From the IMG/VR virus record IMGVR_UViG_3300027608_000092, positions 1 to 33,221 of that record: a DNA stretch of 33,221 nt; one strand, given 5' to 3'. Positions 24,674-32,035 of this stretch are shown here, in pieces (position 1 is the first letter of the stretch; each line of letters begins with the position of its first letter). The position numbers and the translations under genes were made by a program. This stretch comes from a virus. The notes below the pieces were generated by a model, which saw only the letters and a program-made list of their open reading frames with translations, searched no databases and had not been told where the DNA came from.

Positions 24674-25198
24674 ATGGAAGAAATATTTAAAGACATAATT
24701 GGATATGAAGGATCGTATCAAATTAGTAATTTAGGAAAGGTAAAAAGCTTAAGTAGATTAGTAGATAATCATTCAGGATTCAAAAAGAAACTTAAAGAGA
24801 AGTTTTTAAAAACACATATAAGTAAAACTGGATATTTTATTGTTGACCTAAAGCTTAATAGTAATAGAGTAACATTCAAAGTACATAGGTTAATAGCTAT
24901 CCATTTTATTCCAAAGATAAATGGCAAAGATTATGTAAATCATATTAACGGAGTAAAAACCGATAATTCAATAATAAATCTTGAATGGTGTACTATATCA
25001 GAAAATAATAAACATGCAATAGAAATTGGATTAAAAAATGATAAAGGATACAACAATTCTAGATCTAAATTAACAAAAGAAAATTTATTAGAAATTAGAA
25101 ATTCAAATCTAAAAATAAAAGATTTAGCAGTAAAATATAATGTTAATTACAGCACAATATTAAGAGTTAAAAAAAATAAAACTTATATAAATCAATAA
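24674..25198 (+). CDS. HNH homing-type endonuclease (NUMOD4-HNH)
   Basis: A 174-residue protein. Residues 3-26 match the NUMOD4 pattern (FKDIIGYEGSYQISNLGKVKSL). The HNH nuclease follows: KVHRLIAIHF (69-78), VNHINGVKTDNSIINLEW (88-105) with H71, H90 and the following Asn residues. Residues 130-172 form a NUMOD1/HTH-like DNA-binding tail (KIKDLAVKYNVNYSTILRVKKNKTY). Such enzymes are freestanding mobile genes that cut related phage DNA and spread. It separates the helicase from its VRR-NUC partner, as expected for an insertion. The catalytic motif looks intact. Confidence 0.85.
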   Translation: MEEIFKDIIGYEGSYQISNLGKVKSLSRLVDNHSGFKKKLKEKFLKTHISKTGYFIVDLKLNSNRVTFKVHRLIAIHFIPKINGKDYVNHINGVKTDNSIINLEWCTISENNKHAIEIGLKNDKGYNNSRSKLTKENLLEIRNSNLKIKDLAVKYNVNYSTILRVKKNKTYINQ

Positions 25199-25199
25199 T

Positions 25200-25472
25200 A
25201 TGTCAGAGTCAAAAATTCAAGCGAGTTGCATAAAATATGCTAAATCGAAAGGCTGGTATGTTCTCAAAGTAATTAAATGTAACGTAAACGGATTCCCTGA
25301 TTCAGCACTTTTTAAGGATGGTAAAACATTTTTTGTTGAATTTAAAACAGCTATCGGAAAGCAATCAAAACTACAGGAATACGTTGAGAGTGAATTGATT
25401 AAGCAAGGATTCAAGTATTATCTTATTCGAGACCTAAAAGAATTTCAAAATATAATTACGGAAATGATATGA
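25200..25472 (+). CDS. VRR-NUC domain nuclease
   Basis: A 90-residue, single-domain VRR-NUC protein of the PD-(D/E)xK superfamily. The core is NGFPDSALFKDGKTFFVEFKT (30-50) with D34, E47 and K49 as catalytic residues, followed by GKQSKLQ (Q55). Stand-alone phage VRR-NUC proteins cleave branched DNA such as Holliday junctions. The gene normally sits next to an SF2 helicase; here the HNH gene intervenes. The start is one base after the HNH stop. Confidence 0.85.
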   Translation: MSESKIQASCIKYAKSKGWYVLKVIKCNVNGFPDSALFKDGKTFFVEFKTAIGKQSKLQEYVESELIKQGFKYYLIRDLKEFQNIITEMI

Positions 25473-25530
25473 TATTATAATAAAAGCATTATATTTGTAG
25501 AAACAAACAAACAAAAAACTAGAAATTATG
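25468..25530 (+). promoter_or_regulatory. Promoter P2, near copy of P1
   Basis: Block 25468-25499 matches 16902-16933 at 31 of 32 positions, including the TATATTTG box (25490-25497). The leader AAAAACTAGAAATTATG (25514-25530) is identical to that of P1, while the 14 bases between differ from the 15 in P1. The start of the block overlaps the last codons of the VRR-NUC gene. Confidence 0.75.
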
Positions 25531-25734
25531 AGTGTATCACCTTATTTAAAAGCAAAGTTTGAAACTAATTTCGCAACAGGAGAAAGCAAATTAGTAGACG
25601 ACAAATCAAAACTAGAAAGCCTAGAAAGATTAATTAATTCATTCGATAAAGTTATCAATGGAATGAATATAGATAGTGATTTTGTTAGAGGACAAAAATT
25701 AGTAATAGAACTTTTAAAAGCACATACATTATGA
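25528..25734 (+). CDS. First gene of the P2 operon, unknown function
   Basis: A 68-residue protein starting MSVSPYLKAKFETNFATGESKLVDDKS. Its ATG is part of the conserved leader shared with P1, which supports the start. The C-terminal half is helical and similar in style to other small phage regulators, but no domain is recognised. The stop overlaps the next ATG (ATGA). Confidence 0.6.
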   Translation: MSVSPYLKAKFETNFATGESKLVDDKSKLESLERLINSFDKVINGMNIDSDFVRGQKLVIELLKAHTL

Positions 25735-25883
25735 CAACTGAAGAGAAAGTAAGAAAGTACGATGAGTTAATGCTAACCATCCAAGAAATGGAAATTATGT
25801 ATACGAAAGCATTGGATAAATATCCAAGCCTTACACAGATTATCCAAGAAAAATTAAACGTTTTAAAACTAGTTAGATTATGA
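25731..25883 (+). CDS. Small protein in the P2 operon
   Basis: A 50-residue, mainly helical protein starting MTTEEKVRKYDELMLTIQEM, linked by 4-base overlaps to both neighbours. Composition and packing support translation. No family was recognised. Confidence 0.55.
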   Translation: MTTEEKVRKYDELMLTIQEMEIMYTKALDKYPSLTQIIQEKLNVLKLVRL

Positions 25884-26086
25884 AAATAGTAGCAGATTTA
25901 AGTGAGAAACACGAAATTAACCTAAAGCAAATTAAAAGGCTAGGTTACATCTTAAATGAAGAAGTAAGCACCAAGCCAGGACAAGTTACCCTAGCAATGG
26001 ACATCCTACAATACTTAATGTGGGAATTTAGTGAACCTGAACTAATAGAAATAATCTTAAAAAACAAAGACAATGAAAGAGCATAA
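25880..26086 (+). CDS. Small protein in the P2 operon
   Basis: A 68-residue protein starting MKIVADLSEKHEINLKQIKRLGYILNEEV. It is acidic at the C-terminus and helical throughout, and overlaps the recombination-associated gene that follows by 14 bases. No domain was identified. Confidence 0.55.
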   Translation: MKIVADLSEKHEINLKQIKRLGYILNEEVSTKPGQVTLAMDILQYLMWEFSEPELIEIILKNKDNERA

Positions 26087-26594
26087 TATAGACGCTATGA
26101 AATATCGTAAACATTCGCACCTTGCTGGTGTAGATGTAGCAATAATTACAGCAGAGAAAGGTAATTGCATACTTACAATAAAAGATGCATACTACTCAAA
26201 AGGTGTTGATGTAAGTGGTAACAAGACCGATGGCTACTTCCTAGAGTTTGAAGAAGGTGTTATGGACATGGTATGTAATAGTTCTAATCGTAAAATGATT
26301 GCTAATAACCTAGTACTAGAAAAAGGATTATCACTTTTGGATTCACGGAACATAGGTAACTGGATTGGTACTAAGGTAGAGTTACAATTTGACGAGACAA
26401 TTAGAATGATGGGTAAAGTAGTTGGTGGTATCAGAGTTAAAGGATTCAAACTACTTCCTAACTTAGAGCCAGAATCACCAAACTTCGATGCAGTTAAGAA
26501 AGCATTACAAGGTGGTAACTATACAATTGAACAAGTAAAAACAAAGTATAACGTAACAGATGCAGTTGCTAAATTATTAGAAAATGGGAAGTAA
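26073..26594 (+). CDS. Putative recombination-associated protein (exonuclease partner)
   Basis: A 173-residue protein with beta-type segments (AIITAEKGNCILTIKDAYYSKGVDVSGNKTDGYFLEFEEG) and a C-terminal helical tail containing 'GGNYTIEQVKTKYNVTDAVAKLL'. In Bacteroidota phages proteins of this type stand directly before a YqaJ-like exonuclease, as here (11-base overlap). A DNA-binding role such as annealing or ssDNA protection is plausible but inferred from context alone. Confidence 0.5.
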   Translation: MKEHNIDAMKYRKHSHLAGVDVAIITAEKGNCILTIKDAYYSKGVDVSGNKTDGYFLEFEEGVMDMVCNSSNRKMIANNLVLEKGLSLLDSRNIGNWIGTKVELQFDETIRMMGKVVGGIRVKGFKLLPNLEPESPNFDAVKKALQGGNYTIEQVKTKYNVTDAVAKLLENGK

Positions 26595-27213
26595 GATATA
26601 CCGCCATCGAGCAAGTCAATCAGGCTTGCTCTTAACAAATGGCAAAGACGATTTAAAGTTAGGTGCGTCAATGATTACTTACCTAAAGAAATGGTATGCA
26701 GAACAAAAGTCGGGAGTACGTGACGAGATAGATTCCAAGTACTTTCGTAAAGGTAATATGATGGAAGATGAAGCTATTGACATTTGTGCTGAACGTTTTG
26801 GATTAGGTATACTAGAAAAGAATATAGTACATTTTAACGATGAACACTTCAATGGTACTCCCGATGTTATTACAGATGAGTTTGTAATCGATACTAAATG
26901 TTCATGGGATTACGTTACTTTTTTAGATGCTATAACAAGTCCAATCAATAAAGACTACGAAGCACAATTACAAGTGTATATGCATTTGACAGGTGTAAAG
27001 AAAGCAAAGTTAGTCTATGTATTGTTAGACACACCCGCTGAAGCTAACTACGGCAACGATATATTCTACAGTCATATGCCAATTAACGAACGCTTTTATA
27101 GTTTTGAGTTGGAATACAATGAGTCAATGATTTTAGCAATGCAAGATAAAGTAAATAATTGTAAAATATTTTTAAATGATTATGATGCAAGAATCAAACA
27201 ACTGCTGGGTTAA
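26584..27213 (+). CDS. YqaJ/lambda-exonuclease-like nuclease
   Basis: A 209-residue PD-(D/E)xK nuclease. Visible elements: the early SQSGLLLTN segment, RKGNMMEDEAID (56-66) with E61, GTPDVITDEFVIDTKCSW (91-108) giving D94, D103 and K105, and a YEAQLQVYMHLTGV helix with the usual Gln. Such 5'-3' exonucleases work with annealing proteins in phage recombination. The preceding gene may be the partner. All catalytic residues appear present. Confidence 0.8.
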   Translation: MGSKIYRHRASQSGLLLTNGKDDLKLGASMITYLKKWYAEQKSGVRDEIDSKYFRKGNMMEDEAIDICAERFGLGILEKNIVHFNDEHFNGTPDVITDEFVIDTKCSWDYVTFLDAITSPINKDYEAQLQVYMHLTGVKKAKLVYVLLDTPAEANYGNDIFYSHMPINERFYSFELEYNESMILAMQDKVNNCKIFLNDYDARIKQLLG

Positions 27214-27352
27214 GCTGCTACGAGATAAGCGAACAAATGAAATTGTCCGTTTGCTATTTGATACAGATAGATTCGCTAGAATAAAGAATAATAAAGGAAT
27301 TGAAATAGTCCTAAGTAAACATAGTCTAACACTTAATTTTGAAGAGATATGA
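27182..27352 (+). CDS. Small protein after the exonuclease
   Basis: A 56-residue frame starting MMQESNNCWVKLLRDKRTNEIVRLLF; the second ATG (27185) is an alternative start. It overlaps the exonuclease gene by 32 bases and the next gene by ATGA. The composition looks like a real protein with basic and beta segments. No family was recognised. Confidence 0.5.
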   Translation: MMQESNNCWVKLLRDKRTNEIVRLLFDTDRFARIKNNKGIEIVLSKHSLTLNFEEI

Positions 27353-27597
27353 ATAAACAGATAAACAATACGTTCCAAGTGCTTCTTCTGATGCAAATTG
27401 CACTTGAAAAGTTAGAAGATATGGACGATGGAAACATCTTTAGAGAGAATAACTATGATACAATAGATAACTTTATTAAGTATCTCGAATCAAATGTAGA
27501 ACCGTTGACAAGTGAAATTAACGTACAGGAGTCAGATCAGTACGTGTACATCACGAAGAACATTCGTAAAGTAATTGATAAAATTAGAATCAAATGA
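27349..27597 (+). CDS. Small acidic protein
   Basis: An 82-residue acidic, helical protein starting MNKQINNTFQVLLLMQIALEKLEDMDD. It is connected by 4-base overlaps to genes on both sides. No domain was recognised. Confidence 0.55.
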   Translation: MNKQINNTFQVLLLMQIALEKLEDMDDGNIFRENNYDTIDNFIKYLESNVEPLTSEINVQESDQYVYITKNIRKVIDKIRIK

Positions 27598-27911
27598 AAA
27601 TAATTATAGCAATGTGTGTTTGGTGCGTTCTAACAAGTTTTAAAGCTACTTACTATAGTGATACATTCCATGGTAAAGTTATGCGTTCAGGAGCAATCTA
27701 TGATATGAATAAATTGACATGTGCTAGTAATACACATGAGCTAGGAACTAAACTAAAAATAACTAACCTGGATAACGGGAAGTCGGTTATAGTTAAAGTA
27801 ACAGACACAGGATCATTCCGTAAAGTAACACTAGACTTATCAAAGAAAGCATTTGAACGGATAGCTGAATTAGATAAAGGAGTAATTAATATTAAAATAA
27901 AGAAGATATGA
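27594..27911 (+). CDS. Exported RlpA-like double-psi beta-barrel protein
   Basis: A 105-residue protein with a signal peptide (residues 1-18, MKIIIAMCVWCVLTSFKA) and an RlpA-like domain over the rest. Characteristic stretches are YYSDTFHGKVMRSGAIYDMNKLTCAS, ELGTKLKITNLDNGKSVIVKVTDTGSF and LDLSKKAFERIA. RlpA proteins bind or cleave peptidoglycan in the envelope. The usual 'V(N/T)DRGP(F/Y)' is changed to VTDTGSF, and the Asp is kept. In a phage it could aid lysis, entry or exclusion; it is far from the lysis genes. Family confidence is good, function inferred. Confidence 0.75.
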   Translation: MKIIIAMCVWCVLTSFKATYYSDTFHGKVMRSGAIYDMNKLTCASNTHELGTKLKITNLDNGKSVIVKVTDTGSFRKVTLDLSKKAFERIAELDKGVINIKIKKI

Positions 27912-28243
27912 CAAAGAAAGAAGAACTTAAGCACGAACTAAAAATGGAACAACTATTAGTAAGTCAATTGTTTGAGCAAATACGAGAATTAAAGCATGAG
28001 AATGCAGTAATGCGAGATGATTTGTACAATCTAAGTAAAGAATACTTCACGCCAAAAGATGCAATCGTAGCAAAGGTTATCGAAGCATACAAAACAAGGT
28101 CTGAAGTAGGTATAGCGAAGTATGGAACTACACTAGAAGGTAATAATACAGATGATTTTCTACAGCATCTACAGGAGGAATTAATGGATGCTAGTTTGTA
28201 CATCGAGAAACTGAAGGATATTGCATCAAAATTAAATAAATAA
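27908..28243 (+). CDS. Coiled-coil protein with MazG-like C-terminal segment
   Basis: A 111-residue protein. Residues 1-45 are a coiled coil (KEELKHELKMEQLLVSQLFEQIRELKHENAVM). Residues 60-105 contain 'RSEVGIAKYGTTLEG...HLQEELMDASLYIEKL', which resembles the EELxDA-type helix pair of MazG-like nucleotide pyrophosphohydrolases and related phage dATP/dGTP hydrolases. The domain is short, so it may be a reduced form. A nucleotide-metabolism role is possible. Confidence 0.5.
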   Translation: MTKKEELKHELKMEQLLVSQLFEQIRELKHENAVMRDDLYNLSKEYFTPKDAIVAKVIEAYKTRSEVGIAKYGTTLEGNNTDDFLQHLQEELMDASLYIEKLKDIASKLNK

Positions 28244-28271
28244 TGCTTATATTAGTCAAAAATTAAAAAGG

Positions 28272-28550
28272 ATGAGTAAATTTAAAGGAGTGATTACACA
28301 CATTGGAGATGTAATCGAATTAGGGAACTACAAAAAGCTGTATGTTCATGTAGTAGAAAATGAAGGAGAATATCCTCAATCATGTAACTTCGAAGTGTTT
28401 GGAGAAGCAAAAGTTGATAACGTCCTTAAGTACAATAGAGTAGGAGATGTGGTCGAAGTAGATTACAACCTTAAAGCTCAAGAGTCTAAACGTGAAGCTG
28501 GTGTATTCTTTAACACTATTCAAAGCTGGAAGATAACCAAGCATGACTAA
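28272..28550 (+). CDS. DUF3127-like OB-fold (SSB-like) protein
   Basis: A 92-residue protein with the pattern of DUF3127: KGVITHIGDVIELGNYKKLYVHVV at the start, 'YPQSCNFEVFGEAKVDNV' in the middle, then VGDVVEVDYNLKAQES and FFNTIQSWKI at the end. This family has an OB fold similar to single-strand binding proteins, and in Bacteroidota phages it likely protects ssDNA in replication. It overlaps the sigma factor gene by 8 bases. Confidence 0.75.
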   Translation: MSKFKGVITHIGDVIELGNYKKLYVHVVENEGEYPQSCNFEVFGEAKVDNVLKYNRVGDVVEVDYNLKAQESKREAGVFFNTIQSWKITKHD

Positions 28551-29067
28551 GCAAATAGAATTAATAGCACAAAAACATAAAGACTGGGTGAATATCGCTC
28601 GGTCTTTTGGTGCTAAAACGGAAGCCGAGGACATAGTACAGGAAATGTATATTCGATTAGATAAATACATCAAACCTGATCAAAAGATTTCTACATCATT
28701 TGTATGGATTACTTTACGAAATATATACTTTGACTTCCTAAAGAAAGAACCAATCACGTTTGAACTAGATAAGGCTATTTCCGAGGATGTTTCTGACACC
28801 GAAAGTATAATTGCATACGGAGAACTAAATAAACGCCTTAGAGATGAACTTAATAATGTTGATTGGTTTGACAAAATGCTATTCGAACTATACGTGACAA
28901 GTGGTAAGTCAATGAGACAACTATCTAAAGAGACAGGAATCAGTCTCTCTTGTATATTCTATACCACCAATAGAACAAAAACACACTTACAGAGTTTACT
29001 TATTGAAGACTATCAAGATTACTTAAACGAAGATTTCGAATGGCTAAAAGAAAAGCAACAGGACTAG
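28543..29067 (+). CDS. Phage sigma factor (ECF-like sigma-70)
   Basis: A 174-residue protein with sigma-70 regions 2 and 4. Region 2 covers about residues 22-70, with AKTEAEDIVQEMYIRLDKYI and FVWITLRNIYFDFLKK; region 4 covers about 105-150, with the helix-turn-helix GKSMRQLSKETGISLSCIFYTTNRTKTHL. It should direct host RNA polymerase to phage promoters. Its position at the end of the P2 operon, immediately before the terminase genes, suggests that it activates late transcription; this is an inference. The end overlaps the next gene by 28 bases. Confidence 0.75.
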   Translation: MTKQIELIAQKHKDWVNIARSFGAKTEAEDIVQEMYIRLDKYIKPDQKISTSFVWITLRNIYFDFLKKEPITFELDKAISEDVSDTESIIAYGELNKRLRDELNNVDWFDKMLFELYVTSGKSMRQLSKETGISLSCIFYTTNRTKTHLQSLLIEDYQDYLNEDFEWLKEKQQD

Positions 29068-29405
29068 GGGATACAATAGAGAATGTACTCCAAGCAACAG
29101 GACTAGATAAGGTAGCAAAGTTTATATTAGGAGAAGATTGTGGATGTGATGAACGTAAAGCAAAACTTAACGAATTATTTTCGTATACTAAAAAACCACT
29201 TTGTCTTATTGAAAATGAATATGAAGTATTGACTACATTACTTCCATTAGTTCAACATAAAATGACACCAATAGAACAAATGGCATTGCTTAAAATATAT
29301 AATAGAGTATTTCAAGCTAAGAATCAAATGACATCTTGTGGATCTTGTTTAAGAGATATGATAAACTCATTAAATAAAGTATATGGCACCTATAACGCTA
29401 ATTGA
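29040..29405 (+). CDS. Conserved Cys-containing protein before the terminase
   Basis: A 121-residue protein. The start AKRKATGLGDTIENVLQATGLDKVAKFILGEDCGCDERKAKLN is a pattern I recognise from Bacteroidota phage proteins found beside the small terminase subunit. CGC and a later CGSC may bind metal. The role is unknown, perhaps linked with packaging. The start ATG at 29040 lies inside the sigma factor gene. Confidence 0.6.
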   Translation: MAKRKATGLGDTIENVLQATGLDKVAKFILGEDCGCDERKAKLNELFSYTKKPLCLIENEYEVLTTLLPLVQHKMTPIEQMALLKIYNRVFQAKNQMTSCGSCLRDMINSLNKVYGTYNAN

Positions 29406-29574
29406 ATGTATTGAAAGTTGTAGCGAAAAAAGACCGATGAGAAGGATCCGTTATTCAAGAGGTTTTGAAAACGAAGCAAAAGAAATCAATTACAACTATA
29501 ACAAAATACAATTAGAAAGAGCTGAAGATATAGGTGGTAAAACTATAATAGTAAATTACTATGATACAAAATGA
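29383..29574 (+). CDS. Small protein before the terminase promoter region
   Basis: A 63-residue protein starting MAPITLIECIESCSEKRPMRRI. It is rich in Asn, Tyr and charged residues and has no recognisable domain. It overlaps the preceding gene by 23 bases and is the last gene before the 83-base gap in front of the terminase genes. Confidence 0.5.
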   Translation: MAPITLIECIESCSEKRPMRRIRYSRGFENEAKEINYNYNKIQLERAEDIGGKTIIVNYYDTK

Positions 29575-29657
29575 TATAATACAAGTTATAAATACAGGTA
29601 GTTTCTTTTTAGTAATTTGCCTTAATTAAAACTTGATTAACCAATATTTTTTTCAAG
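29575..29657 (+). promoter_or_regulatory. Gap before the terminase genes, possible late promoter
   Basis: The only noncoding gap of note between the sigma factor and packaging genes. It is AT-rich and holds no exact TAnnTTTG box, which would fit a promoter read by the phage sigma factor. This is inferred from position alone. Confidence 0.3.
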
Positions 29658-29945
29658 ATGGCAAATGGACATGGAGGGCCAAGACCTAACTCTGGTAATA
29701 AAACAAAGCAAGACTTTGAAAAGACTAATCATATTTTTATAACTGCTATAAAACAATTGAAGTCAGTTGATACAGATGATGATGCTAGAATAGAATTAGC
29801 TAAAGATTTACTTACATTTGAAAGAGGTAAAATATTTATATCTGAGCATATATTCGGTAAACCTAAAGAAAGAGTTGAGTCAGATGTTACAATTAATACA
29901 ACAACACTTAAAGATTTGATTAACTTTGGTAGTACTGAATCCTAA
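29658..29945 (+). CDS. Terminase small subunit
   Basis: A 95-residue protein starting MANGHGGPRPNSGNKTKQDF, with the GGxRPxSG(N/R)K pattern found at the N-terminus of phage small terminases, followed by helical sequence ending in TTTLKDLINFGSTES. It would recognise the packaging site and assemble with the large subunit. Its stop lies 20 bases inside the start of the large terminase gene, as expected for a coupled pair. Confidence 0.7.
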   Translation: MANGHGGPRPNSGNKTKQDFEKTNHIFITAIKQLKSVDTDDDARIELAKDLLTFERGKIFISEHIFGKPKERVESDVTINTTTLKDLINFGSTES

Positions 29946-31131
29946 ATATAAAAACTTTGGAAGTGATAGCAGATATTTTATTGTTACTGGTGGTAGGGGT
30001 AGTGGTAAGTCTTACAGCATTAACTTGCTACTTCTACTACTTACGTATGAAAGTGGGCATACCATTCTATTCACAAGATATACACTTACTTCTGCTCACG
30101 TTTCTATTATTCCTGAATTTATTGATAAGATTGATGTACTAGGTAAGCACTCAGATTTTCATATAACAAAGGATGAGATTATAAACTTAAGAACAGGAAG
30201 TAAGATATTATTTAAAGGAATCAAAACAAGTTCAGGAACTCAAACAGCAAACCTTAAATCTTTGGCTGGAGTTACAACTTGGATATTAGATGAAGCGGAA
30301 GAACTTACAGATGAAGATACATTTGATAAGATAGATTATTCAATAAGATCTAAAGACAAACAGAATAGGGTAATACTTATTTTAAATCCAGCAACTAAGG
30401 AACACTTCATTTATCAAAAGTTCTTTGAAGCAAAAGGAATTGAAGCTGGGAGTAATGTAATCAAAGGTGATACAACATACATTCACACGACATACTTAGA
30501 TAATTATAACAATTTATCTGAATCTTTTTTAAATCAAATACAAACAATAAAAGAACGTAGACCTGATAAGTATAAACACACTATCCTCGGGGGCTGGTTA
30601 GAAAAGGCAGAGGGCGTCATCTACACCAACTGGAAGATAGGAGAGTTTAATAAAGATAATGGAAGTGTGTTCGGTCAGGATTATGGTTTTAGTAACGATC
30701 CATCTACATTAATTGAAACGTCAATTGATAAGACTAACAAAAGAATCTACATTAAAGAGCACGTACATAAGCAAGGTTTAACAACAAGTGAACTATCACA
30801 ACTAAACCAACAATTTGCAGGACGTGATTTAATAGTAGGGGATAATTCAGAACCTAGATTAATAGCAGAACTTAAGGCAAGAGGGTTGAATATAGTAGCA
30901 ACAATTAAAGGTGCAGATTCAGTTAAATATGGGATAAGTTTAATTCAAGATTATGACTTGATTATTGAAGAAAATTCCGTAAATTTGATAAAAGAATTGA
31001 ACAACTATTGCTGGCTAGAAAAGAAGAGTGAAACACCGATAGACAAATACAATCACTGCTTAGATGCAATGAGATATGCAATTAGTTATCAATTAGCGAA
31101 TCCAAACAAAGGGAATTATAGTGTATATTAA
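29926..31131 (+). CDS. Terminase large subunit
   Basis: A 401-residue packaging ATPase-nuclease of the Terminase_3 type. Walker A GGRGSGKS (22-29), Walker B WILDEAEE (119-126), and nuclease acidic residues D252 (GQDYGFSND), D306 (IVGDN) and D380 (NHCLDAMRYA) are all present. The frame has no ATG near its beginning; the stop at 29917 leaves TTG at 29926 as the best start, which keeps NPKYKNFGSDSRYF before the P-loop. It overlaps the small subunit gene by 20 bases. Late packaging from concatemers is expected. Confidence 0.9.
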   Translation: MVVLNPKYKNFGSDSRYFIVTGGRGSGKSYSINLLLLLLTYESGHTILFTRYTLTSAHVSIIPEFIDKIDVLGKHSDFHITKDEIINLRTGSKILFKGIKTSSGTQTANLKSLAGVTTWILDEAEELTDEDTFDKIDYSIRSKDKQNRVILILNPATKEHFIYQKFFEAKGIEAGSNVIKGDTTYIHTTYLDNYNNLSESFLNQIQTIKERRPDKYKHTILGGWLEKAEGVIYTNWKIGEFNKDNGSVFGQDYGFSNDPSTLIETSIDKTNKRIYIKEHVHKQGLTTSELSQLNQQFAGRDLIVGDNSEPRLIAELKARGLNIVATIKGADSVKYGISLIQDYDLIIEENSVNLIKELNNYCWLEKKSETPIDKYNHCLDAMRYAISYQLANPNKGNYSVY

Positions 31132-31142
31132 AACAACAAAAT

Positions 31143-31349
31143 ATGAAAACAGAAGTTAAAGAAGTAGAATTCAAAGTACCAAACAAGAAAGACATCTTGA
31201 AAGAAACAGCAAACAAAATCATTCAAGATTTTCAAAACGAACATGGGGCAGATTGGAAGTTGAATTGTTATGAAGCAATTGACAACGAGATAATGAAGTT
31301 CGAAGGATCTTTGCAGTATTGGAGAGGAATAAGAAAATTAATTAAATGA
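31143..31349 (+). CDS. Small protein after the terminase
   Basis: A 68-residue, Lys/Glu-rich helical protein (KKDILKETANKIIQDFQNEHGADWKLNCYEAI). It starts 11 bases after the terminase stop and overlaps the frameshift gene by 4 bases (ATGA). No family was recognised. Confidence 0.55.
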   Translation: MKTEVKEVEFKVPNKKDILKETANKIIQDFQNEHGADWKLNCYEAIDNEIMKFEGSLQYWRGIRKLIK

Positions 31350-32035
31350 AGTTAGAATTAGTAATACCAACATCTTTAAATGAGATACCTTTGATGCACT
31401 ACCAAAAATACATGGTAGTTGCATCGAATAAGGATAACTCGGAGTTGTTTATATCTCAGAAGATGATTGAGATATTTTGTGGTATAGAGTTAAAGAATGT
31501 AGTTAACATTAAGCTATCAGATGTTATTGACTTGGTAACACATTTCAAGAAAATATTTGATAAGAAACTAGAACTAAAAAAGACATTTGAAATACAAGGT
31601 GTAAAGTTTGGATTCATTAATGAACTTGAAGATATATCCTTTGGAGAGTATGTGGATTTAGAGTCTAACATAATCGATGTACAATCATTCCATAAGGCAA
31701 TGGCTGTTATGTATCGGCCTATAACAAGTCAGAAGGGGGATAAGTATACCATAGATAAATATAGTGGCACAGCGAACTATGCTGAATTGATGAAGTACGC
31801 TCCTTTAGATGTTGTATTACCAGCATCGGTTTTTTTTTGGAATTTAGGAAACGAACTATTGACAGCTACCCTGTCTTATTTGGAGAAACAGATGACGAAG
31901 AAGAGCAAAACGATTTTAGCGAGACAACTCAATTTGGACAACGGTGGGGATGGTATCAGTCAATATATCAACTCGCTAAAGGAGACATTACAAAGTTTGA
32001 CAGAGTTACAGAACAAGGATTATTTGAGTGCTTAA
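31346..32035 (+). CDS. Tail assembly chaperone-like protein, zero-frame product
   Basis: A 229-residue protein starting MKLELVIPTSLNEIPLMHYQKY. Its C-terminal part after residue 164 (WNLGNELLTATLSYLEKQMTKK...GGDGISQYINSLKETLQSLTELQNKD) still looks like a normal helical protein. A run of nine Ts at 31830-31838 lies at residues 162-164, where the -1 frame continues as a second protein-like frame to 32112. This arrangement is typical of tail assembly chaperones, in which a short and a longer C-terminally different form are made. The chaperone identity is inferred from this layout. Confidence 0.65.
   Translation: MKLELVIPTSLNEIPLMHYQKYMVVASNKDNSELFISQKMIEIFCGIELKNVVNIKLSDVIDLVTHFKKIFDKKLELKKTFEIQGVKFGFINELEDISFGEYVDLESNIIDVQSFHKAMAVMYRPITSQKGDKYTIDKYSGTANYAELMKYAPLDVVLPASVFFWNLGNELLTATLSYLEKQMTKKSKTILARQLNLDNGGDGISQYINSLKETLQSLTELQNKDYLSA
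31831..31837 (+). promoter_or_regulatory. Slippery heptamer for -1 frameshifting
   Basis: T TTT TTT reads as Phe-Phe in the zero frame (codons 31832-31834 and 31835-31837) within a 9-T run. It allows a one-base backward slip into the frame that stays open to 32112. Confidence 0.7.

Noticed and set aside
29957-30142. Plus-strand hydrophobic frame inside the large terminase gene
   Set aside because: It overlaps the conserved Walker A region in another frame, and the terminase frame has clear motifs throughout.
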